Assembly: GCA_022072445.1 (NCBI GenBank)
Contig: JAJVHV010000042.1
Span: 1 to 33,532, forward strand
Direction of reading: 5' to 3'
Origin: Phycisphaerae bacterium
Lineage (GTDB): Bacteria > Planctomycetota > Phycisphaerae > UBA1845 > Fen-1342
Length of the DNA stretch: 33,532 bases
A program made the position numbers and the translations under genes. The first letter of the stretch is position 1, and every line of letters begins with the position of its first letter. Positions 8,937 through 17,494 of the stretch are shown one piece after another. Below the pieces are notes generated by a model. The model was given only the letters and a program-made list of their open reading frames with translations, was not told the origin of the DNA and searched no databases.

Positions 8937-10202
8937 ATGAGCGCGAGCCGCCCCGTGATCGAGTTCCTGTCGCTTCGCCGCAGCATGATCGGCATGCTGG
9001 TCATGGCGCTGCTGGTCACGCTTGGAGAGCGGATGGGAGACCGGTTTCTGCCGGTCTATCTCGGCGCGCTGGGCGGTGGAACTCTCGCGATCGGACTGCT
9101 CGGCTGGGCGAAGAACGCGCTTTCGGCGGTTTACGCGTTGCCCGGCGGCATGGTCTCGCAGCGGCTCGGTTACCGCCGCGCGCTGCTGCTCTTCAACGCA
9201 CTCGCGATCGCCGGCTATGCGACCGTGATCGTGGCGCCGTCGTGGCATCTTGTGCTGCTGGGCGCGGCACTGTTCATCTCCTGGTCGGCCGTTTCGCTGC
9301 CGGCGACGATGGCGCTGGTGGCGCGCGTCGTGCCGCCCGGGAAGCGCGCCATGGGCGTCTCGCTGCACTCGCTGATCCGGCGGCTTCCGATGGCGCTGGG
9401 GCCGGTGCTGGGCGGCGTGCTGATCGACCAATGGGGCCAGCAGGCGGGCATCCGCATCGGGTTCGCGATTGCGATCGGCATGGCGCTGCTGGCGATGGCG
9501 GCGCAGCAGTGGCTGATCGAGCACGTCGCCGAGCCGCCGCGAAATTCGGCCGGCGACAACCCGCGAGCCGGGCGCTCGCACGGCACGGGCGCAGCCGCGT
9601 GCGATCCGCCCCCGCAGCCGGCGCCAACGTGGATGACCGACCTGTCGCCGCCGTTGCGGCATCTGCTGGCGTCTGACGTACTGATCCGTTTCTGCGAGCA
9701 GATTCCCGACGCGTTTGTCGTGATCTGGTGCATGCAGGTCGTGCGCGCCCCGGTGAGCGCGACGCAGTTCGGCGTGCTGACGGCGATCGAGATGGCGGTG
9801 GCCGCGCTGTGCTACATTCCGGTGGCGCACTACGCCGACCGTTTCGGCAAGCGGCCGTTCGTCCTGGTGACGTTCGTCTTCTTTACGCTCTTTCCGCTGG
9901 CACTGCTGGCGGCGCAGAGCTTCTGGCTGCTGGCGGCGGCGTTCGTGGTGCGCGGGCTGAAGGAATTTGGCGACGCGACGCGCAAGGCGCTGATCCTCGA
10001 TCTGGCGCCGGAGGACCGCAGAGCGCTGACCTTCGGCACGTACTACTTCCTGCGCGACGCGATCGTCTCGCTGGCGGCGCTGGGCGGCGGCTGGCTGTGG
10101 AAGATCTCGCCGACCGCGAACCTGCTGGCGGCGGCGGCGTTTGGCGCCGCGGGGACGGCGTGGTTTGCGCTGCGCGGAAGAGATGTCGCGCGGGGCGAAT
10201 AG
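8937..10202 (+). CDS. Major facilitator superfamily transporter
   Basis: A 421-residue inner-membrane secondary transporter with about 11 to 12 predicted membrane segments in two halves. The first half begins MIGMLVMALLVTLGERMG and has the characteristic loop GMVSQRLGYRRALLL between segments 2 and 3. A hydrophilic, low-complexity central loop (about residues 200-240, rich in Pro, Gly and Ala) separates the halves. The second half repeats the signature as HYADRFGKRPFVLV. Substrate cannot be inferred. The start is ATG at 8937; no strong ribosome site is visible, possibly because a dispersed repeat runs up to it. The in-frame M at residue 17 is an alternative start. Repeat fragments lie on both sides of the gene. 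Confidence 0.9.
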   Translation: MSASRPVIEFLSLRRSMIGMLVMALLVTLGERMGDRFLPVYLGALGGGTLAIGLLGWAKNALSAVYALPGGMVSQRLGYRRALLLFNALAIAGYATVIVAPSWHLVLLGAALFISWSAVSLPATMALVARVVPPGKRAMGVSLHSLIRRLPMALGPVLGGVLIDQWGQQAGIRIGFAIAIGMALLAMAAQQWLIEHVAEPPRNSAGDNPRAGRSHGTGAAACDPPPQPAPTWMTDLSPPLRHLLASDVLIRFCEQIPDAFVVIWCMQVVRAPVSATQFGVLTAIEMAVAALCYIPVAHYADRFGKRPFVLVTFVFFTLFPLALLAAQSFWLLAAAFVVRGLKEFGDATRKALILDLAPEDRRALTFGTYYFLRDAIVSLAALGGGWLWKISPTANLLAAAAFGAAGTAWFALRGRDVARGE

Positions 10203-10347
10203 TGAATGCCGAATGAAGCGTAACGGGTTGGCATGACGCCAGTCCGGTAGCAGGTAGGGCCAGTCAGGGCCGTCTCCTGACCTGCCGGCGCGAATCGCCC
10301 AGCCCCGCTGACGCGAACTCCGTCGGCAGGGCACCCGCCGTTATTCG
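10203..10347. repeat. Repeat-bearing gap between MFS and exosortase genes
   Basis: A 145-bp gap between convergent genes. It holds gcgaatagtgaatgccgaatg at its left edge and ggtagcaggtaggg at about 10246, both echoing the sequence before the MFS gene, and ttattcgctattctgaattcg at its right edge in reverse orientation. No clear terminator with a T-tract was found. Confidence 0.5.
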
Positions 10348-11256
10348 CTATTCTGAATTCGCTCTTGCGCGGCCTACGTTTGCTCCTGCGCCCGCGACGC
10401 CATCGAGCACCCGCAGCTCAACGATCAGCAGCAGCAGCGCCAGCGGCATCATCGCCACGCCGGCCACGTCGTGAAACGTCTGCGTCAGCGCGCGGTGTTC
10501 GACGACCATGTAGAGCAGCGAGGTCGCCACCAGCCGCACGAGATTGCAGACGATCGCGATCGGAACGCTGGAGATGACCAGCGTCGCCAGCTTCCAGCGC
10601 GGCCGCTCGACCAGCAGCGCCAGCGTCGACGCGACCACGACAAACGCCGTCAGCATGCGCAGCCCGCTGCACGCCTCCACCACGCCGACCTGCGTGCGGT
10701 CGTTCAGCGTCAGCGTGAAGCCGTCCTGATCGACCGTCGCCCCCAGCATTTCGAGCGCAAAGACCGCGCCGGCGGTCGATGCTTCCTGAAGCGGCGCGGA
10801 AATGAGATTGTGAATCGTCGCCGGCAGCGGAACCATCAGCAGCAGGAACGCGATGACCCAGCGACACGCCCAGAACACTTCGCGCCCCAGCGCCAGCAGC
10901 AGCGCCCCGGCCGCCGTCACCACCAGGCTGAAGCGTTCGATCGAGTCGTAAACATAGAGCAATCCAAAAGCGCGCAGCGCCTCGCCCGCCAGAATCAGCC
11001 CCAATCCGCCCCAGAACGGCGTCACGCGGCAACCGGCCAGCGCGCCGCGCCGCCGCCAGACGACGTAGGCCGCTGCGAGCGGGACGAGCTGGCCGACCGA
11101 GTATTCAGGGTTGCGCTGCCACTCGCGGATCAAACCGCGCACCGTCGGCCAGTAGCTCCAGAGCAGCGAAGCGAACGTGCCGAGCACCAGCCACGTCTCG
11201 ACGCGCCACGCGCCGCGCCGCGCCGCGAGCGGCTCCGTCGATGCGAGCGTGTTCAT
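10348..11256 (-). CDS. Exosortase (XrtA-like protein-sorting transpeptidase)
   Basis: Multi-pass inner-membrane cysteine protease/transpeptidase thought to cleave C-terminal PEP-CTERM-type tails of exported proteins. The 302-residue product has about 8 hydrophobic segments, the early motif WQRNPEYSVGQLVP (46-59), and the three expected active-site residues in order: C196 in VEACSGLRML, R241 in CNLVRL and H262 in FHDVAGV. The start is ATG at 11256 with gaggag just upstream, overlapping the epsI stop by 4 bases (ATGA), so the two are translationally coupled. The exact exosortase subtype cannot be fixed by eye. A plausible substrate is the protein at 28070-28765. Confidence 0.95.
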   Translation of the reverse strand: MNTLASTEPLAARRGAWRVETWLVLGTFASLLWSYWPTVRGLIREWQRNPEYSVGQLVPLAAAYVVWRRRGALAGCRVTPFWGGLGLILAGEALRAFGLLYVYDSIERFSLVVTAAGALLLALGREVFWACRWVIAFLLLMVPLPATIHNLISAPLQEASTAGAVFALEMLGATVDQDGFTLTLNDRTQVGVVEACSGLRMLTAFVVVASTLALLVERPRWKLATLVISSVPIAIVCNLVRLVATSLLYMVVEHRALTQTFHDVAGVAMMPLALLLLIVELRVLDGVAGAGANVGRARANSE

Positions 11257-11978
11257 TCCTGCTCCTCGCCGTGCGGCGGCGCCGTCAGTCCGCCGTCAGG
11301 TAGCAGCTCGCGGATCGCGTCCGCCGTCGCGCGCGCGAAGTCGATCACCGTCTGCCGCGCCGCCGCCTCATTCGAGAGCCCATCGACGCGACAGTTAATC
11401 TGCACCTGCGCCATGCACTTCATGCCCGATAAGAACGTCGGCGCTTTGCTGCGCAGCAGTGTGCTGTCCGCCGAGTAACGTCCATCGACGATGTAGTAGT
11501 TCAGCACGACGACGCGTTCGCCCCCCAATCCGGCCCGCCGAAACGTCAGCAATCGGCAGTTGAGCTTGCCGGCGGCGAGCGGCAGCTCGACGAATTCGGT
11601 CTCGAGCAGCGTCCAGCCGACGCTGGTGTAGCAGATTTCGGGACGGTGCGGCATCAGGTCGCGCGGCCGCCCGCCGGCGCCGATAAACAGCGCGACGCCC
11701 TCAAGTCCGCGGCGATAGTGCCGATTGAGATGATCATCCGTGTCCGTGCGACGGATGACGTCCTTGTCGAGCGGCACCTCGACGCCGCGCCACCCGCCGA
11801 TTTCGAGCGGCAGGCGTTGCAGCGTGCCGGGCGCGATCGCCGCGGCGCTGTCGGATTTGAGCATCGCAGCCAGCGACCGATAAGCGAGCCCGCTGGCGAC
11901 AAACATCGCGATCGCGGTCAGCGCCGCGGCGCGAGTCAGATAACGAGCGCTGCGCGCTGCGTCGTCGGTTACGCGCAT
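11253..11978 (-). CDS. Exosortase-associated EpsI family protein
   Basis: A 241-residue protein of the EpsI (DUF3485) family, which accompanies exosortases either as a separate gene or fused to their C-terminus. It has one N-terminal membrane segment (about 17-40) and a periplasmic domain. Visible family marks are LPLEIGGWRG (56-65), which is close to the usual P..lg.W.g opening, and MPHRPEICYTSVGW (109-122) with the conserved His and Cys. The role is unproven; it may assist sorting or the linked polysaccharide export. ATG at 11978 has aaagg upstream. It is the first gene of a two-gene unit with exosortase and is divergent from the large lipoprotein gene across 107 bp, so the two directions may share regulation. 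Confidence 0.93.
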   Translation of the reverse strand: MRVTDDAARSARYLTRAAALTAIAMFVASGLAYRSLAAMLKSDSAAAIAPGTLQRLPLEIGGWRGVEVPLDKDVIRRTDTDDHLNRHYRRGLEGVALFIGAGGRPRDLMPHRPEICYTSVGWTLLETEFVELPLAAGKLNCRLLTFRRAGLGGERVVVLNYYIVDGRYSADSTLLRSKAPTFLSGMKCMAQVQINCRVDGLSNEAAARQTVIDFARATADAIRELLPDGGLTAPPHGEEQE

Positions 11979-12085
11979 TAGGACCTTTCGTTTGCCTCAC
12001 CCTCGCCGCAATTCGATGCTTGCTACTGGGGTAATCCAGAGAGTCTGGAGAATCCTGAGAAGCATCGTCCGTCGGCGGGGAAAGC

Positions 12086-15000
12086 ATGAGAAGGGTTAGC
12101 GGCCATGGTTGTCGTTATCGCTTGTTACGTATCGGACCATCCATGATCTGGCCGCTCGTCGTAGCACTCCACGCCGTTCTGATCGGCGGCTGCCCGCAGA
12201 GCGGCGGCGTGGACGGTGGGATCGACATCACGGTCGAGCCGAACGTCGACCTGACGGTTGATGACTCTCAATCGTCGCTTTCGGGAACTGTCGGCACGCT
12301 GGTTAACAAGCCGGTGACGGTGCGGGTTAACGGACTGCTGGCCGTGGCGGAGCCGTTCAGTACGTTTGCAATCGAACGATCGCCGACGCGCGGCGAAGTG
12401 AGTCCCATAAGCCAGAGCTCGAGTGGGTACGAGCTCACCTACACGCCGGGTGTGGATTTCACCGGAAAAGATGAAATGGTCATTCGCGCTGAAAGAAATG
12501 GCGCGGCGCCGACGCTGGTTACTCTCCGTGTAATCGTCTATCCTTCGATCCGCTTCGCGGTGGAGCCATCCGACACGTCGCGTGACGCGACGATCAGGGC
12601 TCGGGCGTTCACCTCCAACGGCGAGCCGCTTCCCGACGGTCAGTACAACTGGACCATCGGGGAGCACACGGAGAGCGGAAACGTGGCAACTCATTCGGAA
12701 TTACAGTATCGCTCTGCGCGCGGAGGTCGGCTGACGGTCGCGCTCACGATCGCACTGGCCGGCATTCCCACGCCGATCGACGCGATCTTCGGCGACTCGG
12801 GCAACGAAGCCCGCGGCAGCGTGACGATCTGGCCGATCATCAGCGGGCACATCCGCGATCAATCGGGCAATCCGATACCGGGCGTGCAGATCAGCACGAT
12901 CGGCATCACCGCGGTGACGGACAGCGATGGGCTGTACGCCGTCGCCGTGCCGTTCGGCTGGTCGGGTGCGGTGCTTCCGTGGAGCTCGGAGTACGAGTTC
13001 ACGCCTGCGGCGCGGATTTATGAGAACGTGGAAGAGGACATCGCCGAGCAGGATTTTTCGGGTGGACCGCTGACGGTGGCGGGCTTCACCATCTCGGGCG
13101 AGATTCGCGACGCGCTGGGTCACGGCGTGGCCGGGGCGCGCGTCACGTTGAGCGACGGGACGGGCAGCGTGCTGGCGGACGCGAGCGGGCACTACGAGGT
13201 GCGCGTCGCGCCGGGCTGGAGCGGGACGCTGACGCCGTGGGCGCTGGGTTATCGCTTCAGTCCGCCGAGCCGCGGTTATTCGAACGTCGCGGACGATATT
13301 CCGAATCAGTCATTTGCGGCCCAGGAGGGGACCTACAACCTGTCGGGGCTGGTGCTGGACACCGACGGGCAGCCGATCGTCAACGTGACGATCACGGGCG
13401 TCGGCACCGGCGAGAGCAGCGCATTGAATGACATACTGGCGTACACGTCGGCGAACGGCGATTATGCGCTGGCGGTGCCGGCGGGCTGGTCGGGCTATAT
13501 CTCGGCCTACCACACCGACTATCACCTGATACCCGGCATGCGCGCGTTTCAAAACGTCGCCCGGAACTACACTGAGCAGCACTTCGTCGAGGTGCTCGAG
13601 AACCACGCGCCCACGGCGAGCAATCTGAGCGCGACGACGGCCTTCAACACGCCGGCCGAGCTTTCCATCACGGCCGACGATCTGGACGAAGACCGCCTGA
13701 CTTATGTGATTGTGTCCGGTCCGGCGCACGGCAGCCTGGGAGAGGTGGACAACTCGGAGTACAGCGTCGGCAAGGTGACCTATTCGCCGGCGCCCGGCTT
13801 CAGCGGGATGGACACGTTCCGTTTCCGCGCGAATGACGGCTCGTTGGACTCCAACGTGGCGACGTTCACCGTGACGGTTTCGGCCGGCGGCGGAAACCAG
13901 CCGCCGACGGTGTCGAACCAGAGCTCCACGGTAACGACGAACAACACCGCGACGCTGACGCTGCTGGGGCAGGACGCGGACAATGACAACCTGACCTTCA
14001 GTATCGTGACGGAGCCGCGGAACGGTCTGCTGACCGGGCTGGATAACGGGCAGGTCGGCTCGGCCAGCGTGCTGTACACGCCGATTCCGGGGTTTACGGG
14101 CACGGATTCATTCACGTTCAAGGCCAATGACGGATCGGACGACTCGAACGTGGCGACGTTTTCGATCACGATCAACCAGCAGCAGAACGACGCGCCGACG
14201 GTCTCGAACCAGACCGACACGACCAATCGCGACACGGTCAAGACGCTGACGCTCCTGGGACAGGACGCGAACAACGACGATCTGACGTTCTCGATTCTGA
14301 GCGGTCCGGCGCATGGCACGCTGACCGGCATGAACAACACGGCCCGCAACTCGGCCAGCGTGACGTACACGCCGGCGGCCGGTTACGTGGGCGTCGACAC
14401 GTTCACGTTCCGGGCGAACGACGGCCGCGCGAATTCGAACACCGGGACTTTCACCATTACGGTGCAGCAGCAGACCAATCAGCCGCCGACGGTCTCCAAC
14501 CAGAGCGTGACGCTCTTCAAGGACACGCCCACGCAGCTCACGCTCAACGGGCAGGACGCCAACAACGACGACCTGACGTTTTCGGTGGTCGGCAATCCGG
14601 CGCATGGCACGCTGAGCGGGCTGAACAACTCGGGCCGCAGCAGCGCGACGATCACCTACACGCCGGCCAGCGGCTACGTCGGGGCGGATTCGTTCACGTT
14701 CAAGGCCAGCGATGGACAGGCGGAGTCGAACGTGGCGACGTTTTCCATCACGGTGAATGAGCCGCCGGCCGGCAAGATTTATTACGTGAACAACACGGCC
14801 GCCAACGCATCGGACAGCAACGCCGGCACGGAGGCGGCCCCGTTTCTGACGATCAGCAAGGCGGCGTCGATCGTGGGTCCGGGCGATACCGTCTATGTGC
14901 GCGGCAATGCCAGCAAGCCCTACAAGGAAGGCGTCGGCATCAAAAAGAACGGCACGCCCAGCGCGCGGATCACGTTCAAGGTGTATGGGACCGACACGGT

Positions 15001-16129
15001 CATCATCGACGGCGAGGAGCAGCGCGACACGTGCATCGCGATCGGACAGTCGGGAGGCGGCGTCGGCAGTTACGTGACGGTCGACGGATTCACCTGCATC
15101 CGCTCGTCGGCGAATACGGGGAATGCCGCCGGCATTCTGATGCGCAGCGCGCGCGAGAGCATCGTGCGCAATTGCCACGTCTACAACACGCGCAGTTGCG
15201 GCGTGCGCGTCGCGGGTTTGGCCGACGGGTGCGTGGTGGAATACAACATGATTCACCATTGCGACAAGGCGGGCGTGGTGGTGCGCAACACGGATACGGA
15301 AGGCCGGCCGAAGAACACCGTGGTGCGCTGGAACCACGTTCACCACAATACCGGCGCGCAGCCCGAGCACGCCGACCAGGTCGGCAACACGGGCGCCGAC
15401 AGCACGTTGATCGAGAACAACCTGCTCCACCACGCCGGCGACGACTGCATCGACAGCGTCGATTCGCTGAACACGACGATCCGTTTCAACATCCTGTACC
15501 TGGCGGACTGGGTGAAGGATCCGAACGGCGACGGGAATGGCGTGAAGCTGGGCGTAGGCGGCGGCGGCGGTCACATCGCGCACCACAACGTGAGTTTCCT
15601 GAACAACAACACCGGCATCCAGGTGAACAACCAGGGCCAGGCCGGGGCCGTCTCGTACGTCTATCACAACACGCTGTACGGAAACGGGACGAAGGGCTTT
15701 ACGACCAGCTCTGATTCGGGTGCGCGGGTATTCAACAACATCAGCCTGGCCAACCTGTCCCAAGACATCAAGTACGAGTTTCCGCCGGCCGGGGTGTATG
15801 ACTACTGCTACGTCGGTGCGAATGGCGGTTTTGAGACTAACACCAGTCCGCACAACATCGGCCACCCGGTCGACCCGCTGCTCAACAATCTCGCGCCGCT
15901 GCTGATCGACAGCGACGGCGACCGCACGCCCGACCTGTTCGAGCCGTTTGACGACCCCGGCGCGTTTCCGAACGCGGAGACGGCGATCGTGCAGGCCAAG
16001 TTGCTGGTCGAGAGCATCTTTACGATCAAGACCATCAGCCCGTGCAAGAACGCCGGCACGCCGCTGCCGGGGATCAACGACAATTTCCTCGGTTCGGCGC
16101 CGGACATGGGGGCGTTTGAAGTGCCGTGA
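12086..16129 (+). CDS. Giant surface lipoprotein with carboxypeptidase-regulatory, cadherin-like and PL9-like beta-helix domains
   Basis: A 1347-residue predicted lipoprotein. A hydrophobic stretch (20-34) ends in LIGGC, a lipobox-like site with C36 as the lipidated residue. Then come a probable cadherin-like domain with YTPGVDFTGKDE (about 70-155), three carboxypeptidase-regulatory-like domains (about 252-330, 335-415, 419-500; each has GWSG and a closing NV or QNV), four tandem cadherin-like repeats of about 97 residues (506-895; each has an FRANDG- or FKANDG-like end), and a right-handed beta-helix from about 897 opening YYVNNTAANASDSNAGT. Within it, GDDCIDS (D1119, D1120) and GDGNGVKLG (K1154) match the calcium-site region and catalytic lysine context of family PL9 pectate lyases, so polysaccharide lyase activity is possible but inferred. 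ATG at 12086 has gggga upstream; a start at 12143 would still keep the lipobox. It ends convergent with the MEMO gene. Confidence 0.9.
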   Translation: MRRVSGHGCRYRLLRIGPSMIWPLVVALHAVLIGGCPQSGGVDGGIDITVEPNVDLTVDDSQSSLSGTVGTLVNKPVTVRVNGLLAVAEPFSTFAIERSPTRGEVSPISQSSSGYELTYTPGVDFTGKDEMVIRAERNGAAPTLVTLRVIVYPSIRFAVEPSDTSRDATIRARAFTSNGEPLPDGQYNWTIGEHTESGNVATHSELQYRSARGGRLTVALTIALAGIPTPIDAIFGDSGNEARGSVTIWPIISGHIRDQSGNPIPGVQISTIGITAVTDSDGLYAVAVPFGWSGAVLPWSSEYEFTPAARIYENVEEDIAEQDFSGGPLTVAGFTISGEIRDALGHGVAGARVTLSDGTGSVLADASGHYEVRVAPGWSGTLTPWALGYRFSPPSRGYSNVADDIPNQSFAAQEGTYNLSGLVLDTDGQPIVNVTITGVGTGESSALNDILAYTSANGDYALAVPAGWSGYISAYHTDYHLIPGMRAFQNVARNYTEQHFVEVLENHAPTASNLSATTAFNTPAELSITADDLDEDRLTYVIVSGPAHGSLGEVDNSEYSVGKVTYSPAPGFSGMDTFRFRANDGSLDSNVATFTVTVSAGGGNQPPTVSNQSSTVTTNNTATLTLLGQDADNDNLTFSIVTEPRNGLLTGLDNGQVGSASVLYTPIPGFTGTDSFTFKANDGSDDSNVATFSITINQQQNDAPTVSNQTDTTNRDTVKTLTLLGQDANNDDLTFSILSGPAHGTLTGMNNTARNSASVTYTPAAGYVGVDTFTFRANDGRANSNTGTFTITVQQQTNQPPTVSNQSVTLFKDTPTQLTLNGQDANNDDLTFSVVGNPAHGTLSGLNNSGRSSATITYTPASGYVGADSFTFKASDGQAESNVATFSITVNEPPAGKIYYVNNTAANASDSNAGTEAAPFLTISKAASIVGPGDTVYVRGNASKPYKEGVGIKKNGTPSARITFKVYGTDTVIIDGEEQRDTCIAIGQSGGGVGSYVTVDGFTCIRSSANTGNAAGILMRSARESIVRNCHVYNTRSCGVRVAGLADGCVVEYNMIHHCDKAGVVVRNTDTEGRPKNTVVRWNHVHHNTGAQPEHADQVGNTGADSTLIENNLLHHAGDDCIDSVDSLNTTIRFNILYLADWVKDPNGDGNGVKLGVGGGGGHIAHHNVSFLNNNTGIQVNNQGQAGAVSYVYHNTLYGNGTKGFTTSSDSGARVFNNISLANLSQDIKYEFPPAGVYDYCYVGANGGFETNTSPHNIGHPVDPLLNNLAPLLIDSDGDRTPDLFEPFDDPGAFPNAETAIVQAKLLVESIFTIKTISPCKNAGTPLPGINDNFLGSAPDMGAFEVP

Positions 16130-16220
16130 CCAGCGGGGACACGTTCTCGCGTTCAGGGGACAAGCTTGCTTGCGCTCCACGGTAAGCGCATGCCAGCGGC
16201 CGAGAGCATGCCACCCAAGA

Positions 16221-17435
16221 TCAACTACCGCACATGACCGCCGCCGCGCAGGTCACGGTCGTGTCGTTGTCCATGTCGACAGCCTGGTGGTAGCGGAGCA
16301 GGCGGAAGCCGTGCCCCGGCAGCGTGCGGAGCGCCGCGTAGATGCAACCGACGCTGCAGATGCGCGTCGGATTCTGCGCCGCGCGGACTTCGGCGACGAA
16401 TTCGCGCTCGCGCCGCTGCTCGAGCAGTCCCAGCAGCCGGCGGTCGCTGGTCTCGACGGCGTCCAGCGAGGCGCGCGTGCTGGGCTGCGGGTCGCCGAAG
16501 CGCTGCCCGACGTGGCTCAGGTCGGCGCTGGCAATCACGACCGTTGGCGCCGGGTCGCGCGCCAGAAGTTCGCGCAGGGCATCGGCGAAGCGGTCGAGTT
16601 CGCGCTGGATGCGGTCGGGCGGATCGGCCGCTCCGGCCGGGTCGGGGCAGAGGACCGGCACGATCGAGAATGCCCGCTCCGCGCGGACGTGCTGGAGGAT
16701 GTGCACGGGCAGCTCGATCGAGTGCTCGGCGCGGTGGTCGAGCTCGTGCCCGCGGAGTGACGCACCCAGCGCGTTCTCCAGCGACGCGATCAGCTCCTCG
16801 TCCACGGGCACACGGCCCAGCGGCGTCTCAAAGGGCTTGGCCGTTGCCACCAGACCGTGGCCGCGGCCGAAGTGGTTGGTGCCGAGAATGACGTAGCGCT
16901 CCGCCGGCGTGGCCTGCGCCAGGGCGGCGAAGGCGTCGGCGTAGCAGGGTTTTCCGCGGCGGTAATCGAGGTGCGGCGCGACGATGCCGCCCACGGGGCC
17001 GGCCAGGGGCGGTGCCGCGCCGACCGCCAGCGTCGCGTCGAGTTCGCGCCGCAACTCGTCGGCCGGCGGCCAGTTGTCGCGGTTATCGCGGCATGCGGCC
17101 GCCGCGTACGCGGCGCGATGTTCGTCGTACACCTGCTCGAAGCGCGGCGTTGCGAGCAGCAGCGCCTGGTCCAGCGCGGCGACGACGCGCTCGATCTCCG
17201 CGCGGTCCACGTCGCGCCCGAATTCGCAGCGGAATTTCTCGCGGATCTGTTCGGCCGAGTGACGCCCGTCGAGATGCGCCACCACGAAGTAGCCGGGCAG
17301 CGAGATCGCGACCGGCTCGGGCGCGACCCGCGTCAGGTCGCGCAGCGCGAAGTACAGCTCGTTGTTGTGATTGTGGAAAGCGACCACGTCGACGGGGCGC
17401 ACTGCCGGCAACACCTCATCCACGCGCGATTCCAT
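16221..17435 (-). CDS. MEMO-family protein with N-terminal PqqD-like domain
   Basis: A 404-residue protein. The C-terminal part (about 148-404) belongs to the MEMO/AmmeMemoRadiSam system protein B family, related to extradiol dioxygenases: VAPHLDYRRG (H155), ILGTNHFGRGHG (H188), AEHSIELPVH (237-245), SADLSHVG (303-310) and RICSVGC with candidate metal-ligand cysteines C360 and C364. The N-terminal part (about 20-100) has SLPGYFVVAHLDGRHSAEQI followed by two helices, which resembles PqqD-type peptide-chaperone or winged-helix domains. Function of bacterial MEMO proteins is unsettled; no radical SAM or AMMECR1 partner is in this window. I chose ATG at 17435 with ggag upstream; a longer frame upstream is antisense shadow. 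It is the last gene of the glycan operon, 59 bp after a GT-C gene. Confidence 0.88.
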   Translation of the reverse strand: MESRVDEVLPAVRPVDVVAFHNHNNELYFALRDLTRVAPEPVAISLPGYFVVAHLDGRHSAEQIREKFRCEFGRDVDRAEIERVVAALDQALLLATPRFEQVYDEHRAAYAAAACRDNRDNWPPADELRRELDATLAVGAAPPLAGPVGGIVAPHLDYRRGKPCYADAFAALAQATPAERYVILGTNHFGRGHGLVATAKPFETPLGRVPVDEELIASLENALGASLRGHELDHRAEHSIELPVHILQHVRAERAFSIVPVLCPDPAGAADPPDRIQRELDRFADALRELLARDPAPTVVIASADLSHVGQRFGDPQPSTRASLDAVETSDRRLLGLLEQRREREFVAEVRAAQNPTRICSVGCIYAALRTLPGHGFRLLRYHQAVDMDNDTTVTCAAAVMCGS

Positions 17436-17494
17436 CGCTCGGCGTCTCCACGCCCGTCCCGCGCAACCTCGATCGTGGCGCGCGTGGGGCGGCT

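Noticed and set aside
7830-10334. Upstream extension of the PhoD-type gene to 1214 residues
   Set aside because: The extension is antisense to purQ and the MFS gene and has shadow-like composition; the GTG at 7829 has a ribosome site and a signal peptide.
12036-12048. ccaga/tctgg hairpin in the epsI-lipoprotein divergent gap
   Set aside because: Only 5-bp arms with a 3-base loop; too short to call as an operator without comparison.
14108-16180. 690-codon minus-strand frame antisense to the lipoprotein
   Set aside because: Shadow of the repetitive domains; no recognisable domain.
16130-16220. ggggac-type words between the lipoprotein and MEMO genes as a terminator or repeat
   Set aside because: Two short words (ggggacacg, ggggacaag) resemble each other and the word at 86, but no stem with a T-tract or clear unit could be defined.
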